From an uncultured Methylococcaceae bacterium (GTDB taxonomy: Bacteria; Pseudomonadota; Gammaproteobacteria; Methylococcales; Methylomonadaceae): a DNA stretch of 12,542 bases. The translations under genes and the position numbers were made by a program. The notes below the pieces were generated by a model. The model was given only the letters and a program-made list of their open reading frames with translations. It did no database searches and was not told where the DNA came from. How positions within the stretch are numbered: position 1 is the stretch's first letter; the number at the start of each line of letters is the position of its first letter. The stretch lies in NCBI GenBank assembly GCA_903873045.1, contig CAIQND010000137.1, positions 1-12,542 on the forward strand, in the 5' to 3' direction. Positions 1-8,209 of the stretch are shown here, in pieces.

Positions 1-1161
1 AACCAGCGCCATAAATTTTAAGAAATGCACCAAGCCCATTTCTGCTGATTGCCCTGCATACTGTGCGATGCTGATAGGGCCGCTCAAGTTTTCTACGGAC
101 GCTTTGCCAATCAGCATTTTGCCCATCATTTTCAATGTTGATGCCGCATAATACCAGGTCGTTTCAAAGGCAACCGGTATGGCTTTTAGTGGTGACAATG
201 AATAGTCAATACTGACTGACTTTATCAGGTCTTCCGGAACAAAAACGGACGCACCAATCTTGCCTTCTGTTTTCTGCTCAACTTGCACGCTTTTTGGGGT
301 AATCGTGAGGGGCAACTGAACGCCATCACGCTCTATCAGTAGTTGGATAGCAACACTCGGGCGGGTTTTTACGGTGTCTACCCATTGCATCCAGTCATTC
401 ATAACCGTGCCATCAGCACTGATAATCAAATCACCTGGGCGCAAGCCCGCAGTTAAGGCGGCGCTATCGGGAAGCACTTTGCCTATCACCGGTTTTAATT
501 TGGGAGACCACGGCTTAAAGCCCAATTTTCCATACAAGGCATCCGGATTTTGAGCATCACTTTCGGCAATCTTGAGTGTCCTGACCGCTTCCTGTTCATC
601 ACTATTTTTTACGGCAACCTTAATACCCTGATCACCATCCATTGCCGAGGCTATTATTGCACCCATGGCTTCAGTCCAGGTCGGCGTCAATTTGTCATTA
701 ACTGAAACAATCTGATCGCCTTCTACAAAACCCGCAGTCGCGGCTAAGGTGCCCTGCCCGACTACGCCGAGTATAGGTTTTATGCCGGTTTCACCAATAA
801 CCAATACACTCCAAAACAAGGCGACCGCCAGCAGCAGATTAAAAATGGGGCCTGCCGCAACAATTGCCGTTCTACCCGACAAAGACTGCCGGTTAAAAGC
901 AAAAGCCAGATCTTCTTGTTTAACTTCGCCTTCCCGCTCGTCGACCATTTTGACATAGCCACCCAGCGGAATGGCTGATAACACATACTCTGTGGACTCA
1001 GGATTTTTCTGATAAGACCATAACACCTTGCCAAAACCAACTGAAAACCGAATTACTTTTACGCCGACTTTACGTGCCACCCAAAAATGCCCAAATTCAT
1101 GAATTGAAACCAGAATACCAATGGCAATGACGAAATAAAACAGTGTATGTAATAGATCCAT
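1..1161 (-). CDS. rseP: RseP, site-2 intramembrane zinc metalloprotease (partial, C-terminus outside the window)
   Basis: RseP is the inner-membrane protease that cuts anti-sigma factor RseA after DegS, releasing sigma-E during envelope stress; it also clears remnant signal peptides. I read one open frame of 387 codons from ATG at 1161 to the window edge. The zinc motif HEFGH is at residues 21-25 in the first membrane segment. A conserved GGYVKM stretch follows near residue 70, then a second membrane segment starting AAGPIFNLLLAVALF. Two PDZ regions follow, the second containing AGLRPGDLIISADG. The visible end (SGPISIAQYAGQ to FMALV) leads toward the LDG active-site segment, which lies outside. 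The family is about 450 residues, so roughly 60 are missing. The start overlaps the dxr stop by one base (TAATG), so translational coupling is likely; the Shine-Dalgarno is weak. There is no frameshift: the frame simply has no stop inside the window. Confidence 0.95.
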   Translation of the reverse strand, partial: MDLLHTLFYFVIAIGILVSIHEFGHFWVARKVGVKVIRFSVGFGKVLWSYQKNPESTEYVLSAIPLGGYVKMVDEREGEVKQEDLAFAFNRQSLSGRTAIVAAGPIFNLLLAVALFWSVLVIGETGIKPILGVVGQGTLAATAGFVEGDQIVSVNDKLTPTWTEAMGAIIASAMDGDQGIKVAVKNSDEQEAVRTLKIAESDAQNPDALYGKLGFKPWSPKLKPVIGKVLPDSAALTAGLRPGDLIISADGTVMNDWMQWVDTVKTRPSVAIQLLIERDGVQLPLTITPKSVQVEQKTEGKIGASVFVPEDLIKSVSIDYSLSPLKAIPVAFETTWYYAASTLKMMGKMLIGKASVENLSGPISIAQYAGQSAEMGLVHFLKFMALV

Positions 1162-2345
1162 TAATGAGCAAGCTCGGTAATAATTTGTTGGGAGACCTGT
1201 CGGGCCTGTTGATCGGCTTCTAATATAATCGCTAGCGTACTGGCTGGCTTAGCGTCAAACTTTTCCATGCAACGCTCGATAATAACGGGAATATCGGTAA
1301 AACGTACCTGCTCGTTAAGGAATGCTTCCACGGCTATTTCATTGGCCGCGTTTAAAACAGTTGGGATAATTCCACCCTTGTTAATGGCTTCATAAGCAAG
1401 CCGTAAACAGGGGAAACGCTCCAAATTAGGTTCTTCAAAATCCATGCGTCGAACATCAAAAATATTCAAGGGATCAACACCCGAATCAAACCGTTCCGGC
1501 CAAGCCATTGAGTAAGCAATGGGAACACGCATATCCGGGTTACCCATTTGCGCCAACACCGTACCATCAACATAATCTACCATCGAGTGGATAATGCTTT
1601 GGGGATGAATCACAACCTGTATTTGATCCGGTCTCATAGCGAATAAAATACAGGCTTCAATCATCTCCAAGCCTTTATTCATCATGGTTGCAGAATCAAC
1701 CGAAATCTTTCTGCCCATATCCCAATTAGGGTGGGCTACGGCTTGATCAGGTGTCACATTAGCCAGTTGATCCAATGGCATTTCACGAAACGGCCCGCCT
1801 GAAGCGGTTAATAAAATGCGTCTGGCTTGTTTGGCCTGCATACCGGATTTATAACCGGCGGGCATACATTGAAAGATGGCATTATGCTCACTATCGATGG
1901 GCAACAATTGCGCACCCGATTCAGCAACGGCTTGCATAAAGATGTCACCGGACATGACCAACGCTTCTTTATTGGCTAATAAAATTATTTTACCGGCCTT
2001 TGCCGCAGCCAGACTTGGCAACAATCCCGCTGCACCGACAATGGCTGCCATCACCGAATCAACAGTGTCCAAGGTGGCAACAAACTCCAGTGACTTTGCA
2101 CCTGACAGCACTTTAATCGCTGAAATGGATGAATTTTTAAGCTTTTCGGCAAAGGCCAACGCTTTGTTTTCATCAACAACGACGGCATATTGCGGCTGAT
2201 GTACCAAGCATTGTTCATACAGCAAATCAATATTGTTATTAGCTGTTAACGCGACCACGTTATAAAGATCGGCATGTCTGGCGGCTACGTCTAAGGTACT
2301 AACACCGATTGAGCCGGTCGCGCCGAGTATGCATAAGCCTTTCAT
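1161..2345 (-). CDS. dxr: 1-deoxy-D-xylulose 5-phosphate reductoisomerase
   Basis: Dxr rearranges and reduces 1-deoxy-D-xylulose 5-phosphate to 2-C-methyl-D-erythritol 4-phosphate with NADPH, the committed step of the MEP isoprenoid pathway; it is cytosolic. The 394-residue length is normal for the family. The NADPH-binding GATGSIG lies at residues 8-14 and [12 protein letters not shown] at about 122-133. The metal ligands are visible as D151 and E153 (in [11 protein letters not shown]) and E227 (in MMNKGLE). ASGGPF at 181-186, [16 protein letters not shown] at 205-220 and the [10 protein letters not shown] segment near 247 are all intact. The ATG overlaps the cdsA stop by 4 bases (ATGA), and the stop overlaps the rseP start by 1 base. 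Its product feeds isoprenoid synthesis, and so the substrates of UppS two genes upstream. The position after cdsA is as in Pseudomonas, not as in E. coli. Confidence 0.98.
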   Translation of the reverse strand: MKGLCILGATGSIGVSTLDVAARHADLYNVVALTANNNIDLLYEQCLVHQPQYAVVVDENKALAFAEKLKNSSISAIKVLSGAKSLEFVATLDTVDSVMAAIVGAAGLLPSLAAAKAGKIILLANKEALVMSGDIFMQAVAESGAQLLPIDSEHNAIFQCMPAGYKSGMQAKQARRILLTASGGPFREMPLDQLANVTPDQAVAHPNWDMGRKISVDSATMMNKGLEMIEACILFAMRPDQIQVVIHPQSIIHSMVDYVDGTVLAQMGNPDMRVPIAYSMAWPERFDSGVDPLNIFDVRRMDFEEPNLERFPCLRLAYEAINKGGIIPTVLNAANEIAVEAFLNEQVRFTDIPVIIERCMEKFDAKPASTLAIILEADQQARQVSQQIITELAH

Positions 2346-3235
2346 AAATCAAGCCCAATCAATACGATACCGGCATAAAAAAATGGAATAGCGGCAATCA
2401 GACTGTCAATTCTATCCAACATGCCACCGTGCCCAGGTAATAATGTACCACTATCTTTAGCACCGCACTGACGTTTTACCACGCTGATAAACAGGTCGCC
2501 ATAAATCGAAATCAACACCGTCAATACCGACAACAATATAAAATCAAATATCCTGGCCCATATAAAGCCATCTTGATAGCCATAATAACCAATGAAACTT
2601 GCTGCAAAAATAGCGCCCGCTATTAATGCGCCAATCATTCCGGCAACTGTTTTACCCGGACTGATTTCAGGTGCCAACTTGGTTTTACCCCATTTTTTGC
2701 CGGTAAAATAAGCAGCCACATCCGCTGCCCAAATCAGAACCAGAAAATACATCGTCATTTCCGGGCCATAAAAAGCTCTTAATCGGGATAAAAACATCCA
2801 CGCAGATAATAAAACGAACCAGCCGATGAAAACCTTATAACGGGTTTTCATTTTCAGATTTAACATCCCCGTTGGTGCGTTTCTGATTAATATCATCACC
2901 AATATCCAAAATAATACCGGCGGTATAACCAGCCATTCCAGTACACCTGAATAGTCTCGGACATCAGGCCAATCAGTAGCTTGAGCAATCAACTCAAGAA
3001 TTTGCGTCCAAAAATGAAGACCTGCCATTGGCAAAATTAATGCCAACAAAAATAATACCCGCTTAATCGGCGAGGTAACGCCGGCAAGGTTAGTCCATTC
3101 CCAGGCACCTAACAGAGTGATCAGACCGATCACTAATGAAAAATTAAATGAAAAACTTTCCGTTGGCAAAGTAAACACTGCCAGTGCAATCAGGGAAGCA
3201 AGGACTAATGCCGTTATAATTCGCTTTAGTAACAT
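2342..3235 (-). CDS. cdsA: Phosphatidate cytidylyltransferase (CDP-diglyceride synthase)
   Basis: CdsA converts phosphatidic acid and CTP to CDP-diacylglycerol, the precursor of all phospholipids, at the inner membrane. The 297-residue protein is strongly hydrophobic, with about eight likely membrane segments (for example residues 5-22, 33-48, 58-75, 102-118, 135-150, 160-177, 196-216 and 229-250). The C-terminal family signature is at residues 251-278: SVVKR, then KDSG, then [11 protein letters not shown], carrying the conserved Lys/Asp and the HGG-x-x-DR-x-D group. A second conserved stretch, [15 protein letters not shown], begins near residue 169. The start is ATG 25 bases after the uppS stop, with only a poor Shine-Dalgarno. 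Its stop overlaps the dxr start by 4 bases. The protein is slightly longer than the E. coli enzyme (285), with nothing broken. Confidence 0.97.
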   Translation of the reverse strand: MLLKRIITALVLASLIALAVFTLPTESFSFNFSLVIGLITLLGAWEWTNLAGVTSPIKRVLFLLALILPMAGLHFWTQILELIAQATDWPDVRDYSGVLEWLVIPPVLFWILVMILIRNAPTGMLNLKMKTRYKVFIGWFVLLSAWMFLSRLRAFYGPEMTMYFLVLIWAADVAAYFTGKKWGKTKLAPEISPGKTVAGMIGALIAGAIFAASFIGYYGYQDGFIWARIFDFILLSVLTVLISIYGDLFISVVKRQCGAKDSGTLLPGHGGMLDRIDSLIAAIPFFYAGIVLIGLDL

Positions 3236-3260
3236 TTTTGTAGGCTATTTAATAGTGAAG

Positions 3261-4025
3261 TTATAGAGTGACTGCTTTATTAAGAACTTGCTCACTGGTA
3301 TGACCAAAGCGCCGTTGTCGGCTTTTAAAGCTCTTGATAGCATCTTCAAGTGAATTCTGGTCAAAATCAGGCCAGAGCGTTGTTGTAAAATACATTTCTG
3401 CATAGGCTAATTGCCATAACATAAAGTTGCTGACACGTTGTTCGCCACCGGTTCTTATAAACAGGTCTGGATCAGGCAGGCCAGCCGTTGACAAATGCTG
3501 GCTGATAAGTTGCTCACTAATCACCTGATTTTGCAATTCTCCAGCCGCTATTTTTGCTGCTACTTGCTGAAAGGCCTGACACATATCCCAATGACCACCA
3601 TAATTGGCTGCCACAATCAGTGTCATAGCCGTATTATTTTCAGTTTGTGCCTCGCCTTCGGCCATTTTTTGTTGCAACTTATCTGAAAATTCAGTTCTGT
3701 CACCAATAAACCGCAAGCGGATATTATTACGATCCAGTTTATTGATTTCCCGTTGCAGGGTTGCCATAAAAAGCGCCATCAACAATGAAACTTCAGCGGT
3801 TGGCCTTCGCCAGTTTTCACTACTAAAAGCAAACAACGTCAACACTTCAACTTTATGGGTAACGCAATACTCGACAATTTTTCTGACTGCTTTAACCCCA
3901 GCCTGATGGCCCACCGCTCTAGGCATAAACCGTTTTTGCGCCCATCGGCCATTACCATCCATAATAATGGCAATATGACGAGGATTATTGCTGTCGGATT
4001 CCCGATTATTACTATCATCAGGCAT
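3261..4025 (-). CDS. uppS: Di-trans,poly-cis-undecaprenyl diphosphate synthase
   Basis: UppS is a cis-prenyltransferase that adds eight isopentenyl diphosphates to farnesyl diphosphate, giving C55 undecaprenyl diphosphate, the lipid carrier for peptidoglycan and O-antigen. The 254 residues include every family block: IIMDGNGRWA at 20-29 with catalytic D23, GHQAG at 39-43, FAFSSENWRRP at 65-75, ANYGGHWD at 140-147, and PDPDLFIRTGGEQR at 184-197 followed by FMLWQLAYAEMYF with the metal-site E210. The first 14 residues are a polar, Asn/Ser/Asp-rich extension that should be disordered. ATG at 4025 is supported by an AGGA Shine-Dalgarno 7 bases upstream, next to the frr stop; the gap to frr is 14 bases. 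Being farther downstream than frr and before cdsA matches the Pseudomonas-type operon. Confidence 0.97.
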   Translation of the reverse strand: MPDDSNNRESDSNNPRHIAIIMDGNGRWAQKRFMPRAVGHQAGVKAVRKIVEYCVTHKVEVLTLFAFSSENWRRPTAEVSLLMALFMATLQREINKLDRNNIRLRFIGDRTEFSDKLQQKMAEGEAQTENNTAMTLIVAANYGGHWDMCQAFQQVAAKIAAGELQNQVISEQLISQHLSTAGLPDPDLFIRTGGEQRVSNFMLWQLAYAEMYFTTTLWPDFDQNSLEDAIKSFKSRQRRFGHTSEQVLNKAVTL

Positions 4026-4039
4026 TATTATGTCCTATG

Positions 4040-4597
4040 TTAAATTGATAATAGATCGGCTTCTTTTACTTCCAGTAACTTTTCAACTTCCTTGACATAC
4101 TGGTCAGTTAATTTTTGGATTTTTTCTTCAGCGGCACGCGCCTCATCTTCAGAAATCATCTTTTCCTTTAAGGCTTTATTTATTTCTGAATTAGCATCAC
4201 GGCGAATATTTCTGATCGCAACACGTCCATTTTCAGACTCATGCTTAACAACCTTAACCAGACCGCGACGACGCTCTTCCGTCAGTGCCGGCAATGGAAT
4301 ACGAATAGTCATGCCATTGGTAGACGGATTCAGACCCAAATCTGATTTTAAAATGGCTTTTTCAATCGCCTGTACCATGCCTTTTTCCCAAGGCGTAATG
4401 GTTAGCGTACGCGCATCTTCAACGGCAATATTGGCAACCTGCGATAATGCAGAATCCGTACCGTAATAAGACACACTAATTTGCTCCAGCAAACTGGGGT
4501 GCGCCCTGCCTGTCCTGATTTTTGAGAACTCGTGCTTTAACGCGTCAATACTTTTACCCATGCGGGTTGCAGCATCTTGTTGAATGTCACTAATCAT
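4040..4597 (-). CDS. frr: Ribosome recycling factor
   Basis: RRF acts with EF-G to split post-termination ribosomes into subunits. The length is exactly 185 residues, the family norm. The three-helix-bundle parts are clear: an N-terminal helix (residues 1-29) ending in [13 protein letters not shown], a beta domain around [16 protein letters not shown] and [21 protein letters not shown] (residues 67-110), then two long charged helices to the end. Functionally important R132 is present in the IRRDAN segment (131-136). The start overlaps the pyrH stop by 4 bases (ATGA), and a good Shine-Dalgarno, GAGGA (4606-4610 on the complement), sits 8 bases upstream inside pyrH, so coupling and independent initiation both look possible. 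Confidence 0.98.
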   Translation of the reverse strand: MISDIQQDAATRMGKSIDALKHEFSKIRTGRAHPSLLEQISVSYYGTDSALSQVANIAVEDARTLTITPWEKGMVQAIEKAILKSDLGLNPSTNGMTIRIPLPALTEERRRGLVKVVKHESENGRVAIRNIRRDANSEINKALKEKMISEDEARAAEEKIQKLTDQYVKEVEKLLEVKEADLLSI

Positions 4598-5322
4598 AAC
4601 TCTGTTCCTCGTTCGATAAGAGAGCCAATCTCTTCGCCCATCATTAATCTCATCACTGCACCTTGCTCAAAAATATTCATCACTCGCATCGGTACATTAT
4701 TGTCGCGGCATAAAACCAAAGCGGTGGTATCCATGACATTAAGACGCTGATCCAGCGCTTCGTCATACGTTAAGCGTGGATAAAATACGGCATCCTTAAC
4801 TTTTTCAGGATCGGCCGAATACACGCCCTTAACTTTAGTCGCCTTAATCATCAGATCGGCATTAATTTCAATGGCTCTAAGGCTGGCAGCCGAATCAGTG
4901 GTAAAAAAAGGATTGCCGGTACCGGCTGCAAAAACAACCACACGCCCTTTTTCCAAGTGCCTGACCGCTCGACGGCGAATGTAGTCCTCACAGACCTGAT
5001 TGATTTTAAGTGCGGACATCACTCTGACCTGTTGACCGAGAGACTCTAATGAATCCTGCATAGCCAACGCATTGATGACCGTAGCCAACATACCCATCTG
5101 ATCGCTGGTGACTCTATCCAGACCTTCAGCTGCTTTTTCAGCGCCGCGCAATATATTGCCGCCGCCAATAACCAAACCAACCTGAATACCCACCTCACAT
5201 AATTCTTTAATTTCAGTGGCCAGTCGCTTAACAATATCAGCGTCAATACTGCCGCCTGCCTGACTCATTAAAGCCTCACCGCTTAACTTAAGCAAAATTC
5301 TCTGGCAAATTGGTTTAGTCAT
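4594..5322 (-). CDS. pyrH: UMP kinase
   Basis: PyrH phosphorylates UMP to UDP with ATP, in pyrimidine nucleotide synthesis; bacterial forms are hexameric, GTP-activated and UTP-inhibited. The 242 residues show the amino-acid-kinase fold motifs: LLKLSGEAL at 10-18, the glycine loop [10 protein letters not shown] at 51-60, [16 protein letters not shown] at 73-88, the [16 protein letters not shown] segment at 131-146 and [13 protein letters not shown] near 160-172. The first in-frame start codon after an upstream stop is ATG 5322, and it fits the family N-terminus. The region just upstream (TGACCCCAATACTATT) has no recognisable Shine-Dalgarno. The gene is separated from tsf by 108 bases holding two hairpins, and it overlaps frr by 4 bases. 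Confidence 0.98.
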   Translation of the reverse strand: MTKPICQRILLKLSGEALMSQAGGSIDADIVKRLATEIKELCEVGIQVGLVIGGGNILRGAEKAAEGLDRVTSDQMGMLATVINALAMQDSLESLGQQVRVMSALKINQVCEDYIRRRAVRHLEKGRVVVFAAGTGNPFFTTDSAASLRAIEINADLMIKATKVKGVYSADPEKVKDAVFYPRLTYDEALDQRLNVMDTTALVLCRDNNVPMRVMNIFEQGAVMRLMMGEEIGSLIERGTEL

Positions 5323-5354
5323 AATAGTATTGGGGTCAGTTTTGTAGGTTGAAC

Positions 5355-5373
5355 TGGGTTAACATATAACCCA
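5355..5373 (-). other. Second hairpin in the pyrH leader
   Basis: TGGGTTA (5355-5361) and TAACCCA (5367-5373) form a perfect 7-bp stem with a 5-base loop, 32 bases upstream of the pyrH start. No T-run follows on the transcribed strand. It may affect pyrH translation, since no Shine-Dalgarno is seen; this is inference. Confidence 0.5.
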
Positions 5374-5388
5374 ACGATCATAATCACC

Positions 5389-5423
5389 GGTGTTGGAGCG
5401 CCAAACAATGGCACGCCAACACC
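5389..5423 (-). other. Long imperfect hairpin just after tsf
   Basis: Two 15-base arms (5389-5403 and 5409-5423) pair with only two internal mismatches around a 5-base loop. The outer 8 bp (GGTGTTGG / CCAACACC) and the inner 4 bp (GCCA / TGGC) are perfect. It begins 7 bases beyond the tsf stop. No U-tract follows on the minus strand, so it is not a standard intrinsic terminator. It could be a processing or stability element, or a repeat copy. Confidence 0.6.
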
Positions 5424-5430
5424 CGTAAAC

Positions 5431-6321
5431 TTAATTGCCTCTAACTTGTGCCATGACTTCTTCAGCAAAGTTTTCTTCTTTTTTCTCTATGCCTTCACCC
5501 ACTTCAAAGCGAATGAAACGAAGTGCTTGGTTACCTTTTGATGATACCAATTGAGCAATAGTCATTTTGTCGTCTTTAATAAAAGGCTGACCTAACAAGG
5601 TCACTTCTGCCAGATACTTCCTGATCTGACCAGCAATCATTTTTTCAATGATGTCCGCAGGCTTGCCGCTTTCAGCAGATAAAGCCCGGAAAATTTCTTT
5701 TTCTTTTTCAATGGTTTCAGCCGGCACTTGCTCTTCAGAAACATAATTTGGCTTGCTGGCTGCAATGTGCATGGCAATGTCTTTGCCTAATTCTTGATCG
5801 GCTGCTGCCAATTCAATAATTACACCAATTTTACTGCCATGTAAATAACACGCCGTGCCGCCTTCAGCCGTTTCAAATCTTTCAAAACGTCTGATAGTAA
5901 TATTTTCGCCCAGCGTTGAAATTAATCCACGACGCATTTCATCAACAGTAACGCCATCTTCCAGCGGCATTGCCAACAATTTTTCTTCAGTGTCAATATT
6001 GTCGGCATTTAATAAAGCAACCGTTACGCTATTAACAAAATTGACGAAATCATCTGCTTTAGCAACAAAATCAGTTTCGCAGTTAATATCAACAATGGCA
6101 ACCGCTTTGCCATTATCACTGACTTTAACGCCGATAATACCTTCAGCCGCAATACGACCTGATTTTTTGTCAGCCTTGGCCAATCCGGATTTACGCATAT
6201 TTTCAATGGCCAATTCCATATCACCATTGGCTTCAACTAACGCTCTTTTGCATTCCATCATACCGGAACCTGTTCTTTCACGCAGTTCTTTAACCATCAC
6301 CGCATTGATTGTAATACTCAT
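5431..6321 (-). CDS. tsf: Translation elongation factor Ts
   Basis: EF-Ts is the nucleotide exchange factor that regenerates EF-Tu-GTP. The 296 residues begin with the UBA-like helical domain: VKELRERTGSGMMECKRAL at about 10-28, running to GLAKADKKSGRIAAEG by residue 61. The EF-Tu contact motif TDFV is at 83-86 (D84, F85 correspond to the nucleotide-displacing residues in E. coli). The core domain repeats and a C-terminal module follow, including GQPFIKDD and IRFEVGEGIEKKEENFAEEV. It is slightly longer than the E. coli protein (283). The ATG has a good AAGGA Shine-Dalgarno 9 bases upstream (complement of 6331-6335). It is 112 bases downstream of rpsB, beyond a hairpin terminator that probably lowers its transcription relative to rpsB. 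Confidence 0.98.
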   Translation of the reverse strand: MSITINAVMVKELRERTGSGMMECKRALVEANGDMELAIENMRKSGLAKADKKSGRIAAEGIIGVKVSDNGKAVAIVDINCETDFVAKADDFVNFVNSVTVALLNADNIDTEEKLLAMPLEDGVTVDEMRRGLISTLGENITIRRFERFETAEGGTACYLHGSKIGVIIELAAADQELGKDIAMHIAASKPNYVSEEQVPAETIEKEKEIFRALSAESGKPADIIEKMIAGQIRKYLAEVTLLGQPFIKDDKMTIAQLVSSKGNQALRFIRFEVGEGIEKKEENFAEEVMAQVRGN

Positions 6322-6351
6322 TTTTGTGTTTCCTTAATATATCGTCACTAT

Positions 6352-6379
6352 AAAAACGCCCCCGTAAGGAGGCGTTTTT
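6352..6379 (-). terminator. Hairpin terminator/attenuator between rpsB and tsf
   Basis: On the minus strand the arms AAAAACGCCTCC and GGGGGCGTTTTT form a 12-bp stem with one T-G wobble and a TTAC loop; the second arm itself supplies the T-tract. The reverse orientation also ends in six Ts, so it could work both ways. It sits between two genes of one operon, so it probably acts as a partial terminator giving more S2 than EF-Ts message. That role is inferred. Confidence 0.8.
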
Positions 6380-6402
6380 TGGCCTAATCTAATTTTTACC
6401 TT

Positions 6403-6417
6403 TACAGGAAACCTGTA
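6403..6417 (-). other. Small stem-loop after the rpsB stop
   Basis: A perfect 6-bp inverted repeat (TACAGG / CCTGTA) with a 3-base loop lies 17 bases past the rpsB stop and about 23 bases before the terminator hairpin on the transcript. It has no T-tract. It may protect the rpsB 3' end or be chance. Confidence 0.4.
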
Positions 6418-6433
6418 TAAGGCTAAGTATTAG

Positions 6434-7174
6434 TTATTCTGCCGCCGCTTCTTCAATAAAATCATCAGCCTTGGCTGACAAGCCCAAACCGGCTGTTTTC
6501 GCGTCCAGCACAATGGCAGAAACGCTTTCACAGTATAATTTAACGGCACGAATTGAATCGTCGTTACCTGGAATGACATAATCAATCAGTTCAGGTGAAT
6601 TGTTTGAATCAACAATACCAACGACTGGAATACCTAATTTTTTTGCTTCGCTGATGGCATTTTTTTCATAACCGACATCCAATACAAAAATCACGTCAGG
6701 AACGCCCTTCATATCTTTGATACCGCCCAGACTGCGTTCCAGCTTTTCAAGTTCACGTTCCATACCTAACGCTTCTTTCTTTCCGAAACGTTGATAAAGC
6801 GTACCGTCAGCTTTCATTGCTTCTAATTCTTTAAGACGATTAATCGATTTCTTAATGGTTTTGAAGTTGGTCATCATGCCGCCTAACCAGCGATGATTAA
6901 CATAGGGCATACCGCAACGTGTCGCTTCTTCAGCAACCACTTTACGCGCTGCCTTTTTAGTGCCAACAAACAAGATAGTGCCTTTGTTTGCCGTCATTTG
7001 ACTCAGATAATTCATAGCGTCATTGAACATTGGAAGCGTTTTTTCCAAATCAATGATATGGATTTTGTTACGTGATCCAAATAGGTAGGTTGCCATTTTT
7101 GGATTCCAATAACGAGTTTGATGTCCAAAGTGAACACCCGCTTCAAGCATTTGACGCATGGATACTGCTGCCAT
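6434..7174 (-). CDS. rpsB: 30S ribosomal protein S2
   Basis: S2 binds late to the 30S subunit at the head-body junction and is needed for S1 binding. The 246 residues match the family from the N-terminus ([31 protein letters not shown]) through [19 protein letters not shown], the coiled-coil insert around residues 110-150, [22 protein letters not shown] and [19 protein letters not shown] to a short acidic tail. ATG at 7174 is preceded by a strong TTAGGAG Shine-Dalgarno (complement of 7181-7187) 6 bases away. It is the first gene of the minus-strand operon and lies behind a structured leader of about 145 bases. That fits the known S2 feedback control of rpsB-tsf in gammaproteobacteria, though the control itself is inferred here. 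Confidence 0.98.
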   Translation of the reverse strand: MAAVSMRQMLEAGVHFGHQTRYWNPKMATYLFGSRNKIHIIDLEKTLPMFNDAMNYLSQMTANKGTILFVGTKKAARKVVAEEATRCGMPYVNHRWLGGMMTNFKTIKKSINRLKELEAMKADGTLYQRFGKKEALGMERELEKLERSLGGIKDMKGVPDVIFVLDVGYEKNAISEAKKLGIPVVGIVDSNNSPELIDYVIPGNDDSIRAVKLYCESVSAIVLDAKTAGLGLSAKADDFIEEAAAE

Positions 7175-7320
7175 TTAATTCTCCTAAGTTTTAAAATCGG
7201 AATATTTTATTCCGGTTGGGTTATGCCTCCGCCTATCCCGTCCAGTAACCCACTTTATCAAATAAAGTCGGCACCCTACCAAACGTGACGATAAGCGTGA
7301 GTATTTTTTACAAAAATGAA
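7175..7320 (-). promoter_or_regulatory. Structured rpsB 5' leader, likely S2 autoregulatory region
   Basis: Downstream of the proposed start site the leader contains three inverted repeats. ACTTTAT/ATAAAGT (7252-7258, 7262-7268) and TGGGTTA/TAACCCA (7217-7223, 7246-7252) share base 7252, so their outer pairs compete. The third, CGGAATA/TATTCCG (7198-7204, 7208-7214), is a perfect 7-bp stem with a 3-base loop, just 11 bases before the Shine-Dalgarno. In gammaproteobacteria rpsB-tsf is known to be repressed by S2 through its mRNA leader; assigning that role here is inference from position and structure. Confidence 0.55.
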
Positions 7321-7326
7321 CTTAAC

Positions 7327-7355
7327 TTTATACCATAATTTACTTTTTACAACAA
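7327..7355 (-). promoter_or_regulatory. Probable main rpsB promoter with extended -10
   Basis: On the minus strand TTGTTG (complement of 7350-7355) is followed after 17 bases by TATAAA (complement of 7327-7332), which is preceded by TGG, giving an extended -10 (TGnTATAAA). The start site would be near 7320, making a leader of about 145 bases before rpsB. The -35 is a poor match, which the extended -10 can offset. Confidence 0.6.
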
Positions 7356-7397
7356 GCAAACCTCTGTTAAAATTACAACTAATACAGGTGCAAGGCA

Positions 7398-7403
7398 TAG
7401 AAT
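7398..7403 (+). promoter_or_regulatory. Possible -10 element for map
   Basis: TAGAAT on the plus strand is 41 bases before the map start and would give a leader of about 35 bases. The best upstream hexamer is TTACAA at 7373-7378 with a 19-base spacer, which is long. This is the best candidate I can see, but it is weak. Confidence 0.3.
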
Positions 7404-7430
7404 TATACCCCTTAAACCTCCCACACTGAA
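7402..7430 (-). promoter_or_regulatory. Possible second, upstream rpsB promoter
   Basis: A perfect TATAAT lies on the minus strand (complement of 7402-7407). At 17 bases upstream the hexamer is TTCAGT, a weak -35. It would give a leader of about 220 bases. The -10 overlaps the candidate plus-strand -10 for map, so the assignment is uncertain. Confidence 0.35.
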
Positions 7431-7444
7431 CACTTAAAGCACCC

Positions 7445-8209
7445 ATGAGCATCACCATAAAATCCCCCAGTGAAATTGAAAAAATGCGTATCGTCGGAAA
7501 ACTGGCTGCCGAAGTTTTAGAAATGATTGAGCCTTACGTGGTTGCCGGTGTAACCACCGATCAACTCGATAAACTCTGTCACGATTACATTGTTGATGTG
7601 CAAAATGCTATTCCGGCACCGCTCAATTATCACGGCTTTCCAAAATCAATATGTACCTCGATTAATCAGACGGTTTGTCACGGCATTCCCTGCGATAAAA
7701 AACTTAAATCCGGTGACATTGTAAATATTGACATTACCGTGATTAAAGATGACTACCATGGCGATACCAGTAAAATGTTCTGTATAGGCGAAGTTAGCCA
7801 ACACGCTAAACGCCTGATTAAAATAACCCAAGAATCCCTGTTTCTGGGCATCGAACAGGTCAAAGCCGGCGCTACGTTGGGCGATATTGGCCAGGCCATA
7901 CAAAAACACGCCGAAAGTAATCGTTACTCTGTGGTGAGAGACTTTTGCGGACATGGCATCGGTAAAGATTTTCATGAAGAACCCCAAGTACTGCATTACG
8001 GCAAAGCCGGCGAAGGTCTGGCGCTTGCCGCAGGTATGATAATAACCATTGAGCCCATGATTAATCTGGGCAAACGGGATGTTAAAGTATTACCGGATGG
8101 CTGGACGGCCGTCACCAAAGACCGCAGTCTGTCTGCGCAATTCGAACACACCATTTTAGTCACTACTGATGGTTATGAAATCCTGACATTGCGTAAAGAG
8201 GAATTGTGA
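7445..8209 (+). CDS. map: Methionine aminopeptidase, type I
   Basis: Map removes the initiator methionine from nascent proteins in the cytosol when the second residue is small. The 254 residues lack any N-terminal extension, as in type Ia enzymes. All five metal ligands are visible: D96 and D107 (in VNIDITVIKDDYHGDTSKMF), H170 (in DFCGHGIG), E203 (in ITIEPM) and E234 (in FEHTILV). Substrate-site histidines H63 (NYHGFP) and H177 (KDFHEEP) are also present. ATG 7445 gives the typical MSITIKSPSEIEKMR start, but the upstream bases (TTAAAGCACCC) offer no clear Shine-Dalgarno. The gene is divergent from rpsB, as in E. coli and Pseudomonas, and overlaps glnD by 4 bases. Confidence 0.98.
   Translation: MSITIKSPSEIEKMRIVGKLAAEVLEMIEPYVVAGVTTDQLDKLCHDYIVDVQNAIPAPLNYHGFPKSICTSINQTVCHGIPCDKKLKSGDIVNIDITVIKDDYHGDTSKMFCIGEVSQHAKRLIKITQESLFLGIEQVKAGATLGDIGQAIQKHAESNRYSVVRDFCGHGIGKDFHEEPQVLHYGKAGEGLALAAGMIITIEPMINLGKRDVKVLPDGWTAVTKDRSLSAQFEHTILVTTDGYEILTLRKEEL

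Noticed and set aside
780..1040. Minus-strand 86-codon open frame and lack of a closed rseP frame, suggesting a broken rseP
   Set aside because: Reading the complement from ATG 1161 gives one uninterrupted RseP frame to the window edge; the 86-codon frame is a shadow in another phase.
7276..7458. 60-codon minus-strand frame in the rpsB/map intergenic region
   Set aside because: It covers the promoter and leader region, has no family resemblance or Shine-Dalgarno and is short enough to be chance.
8204..8206. TTG at 8204 as an alternative glnD start
   Set aside because: It is in a different frame from the glnD protein; GTG at 8206 is in frame and overlaps the map stop in the usual way.
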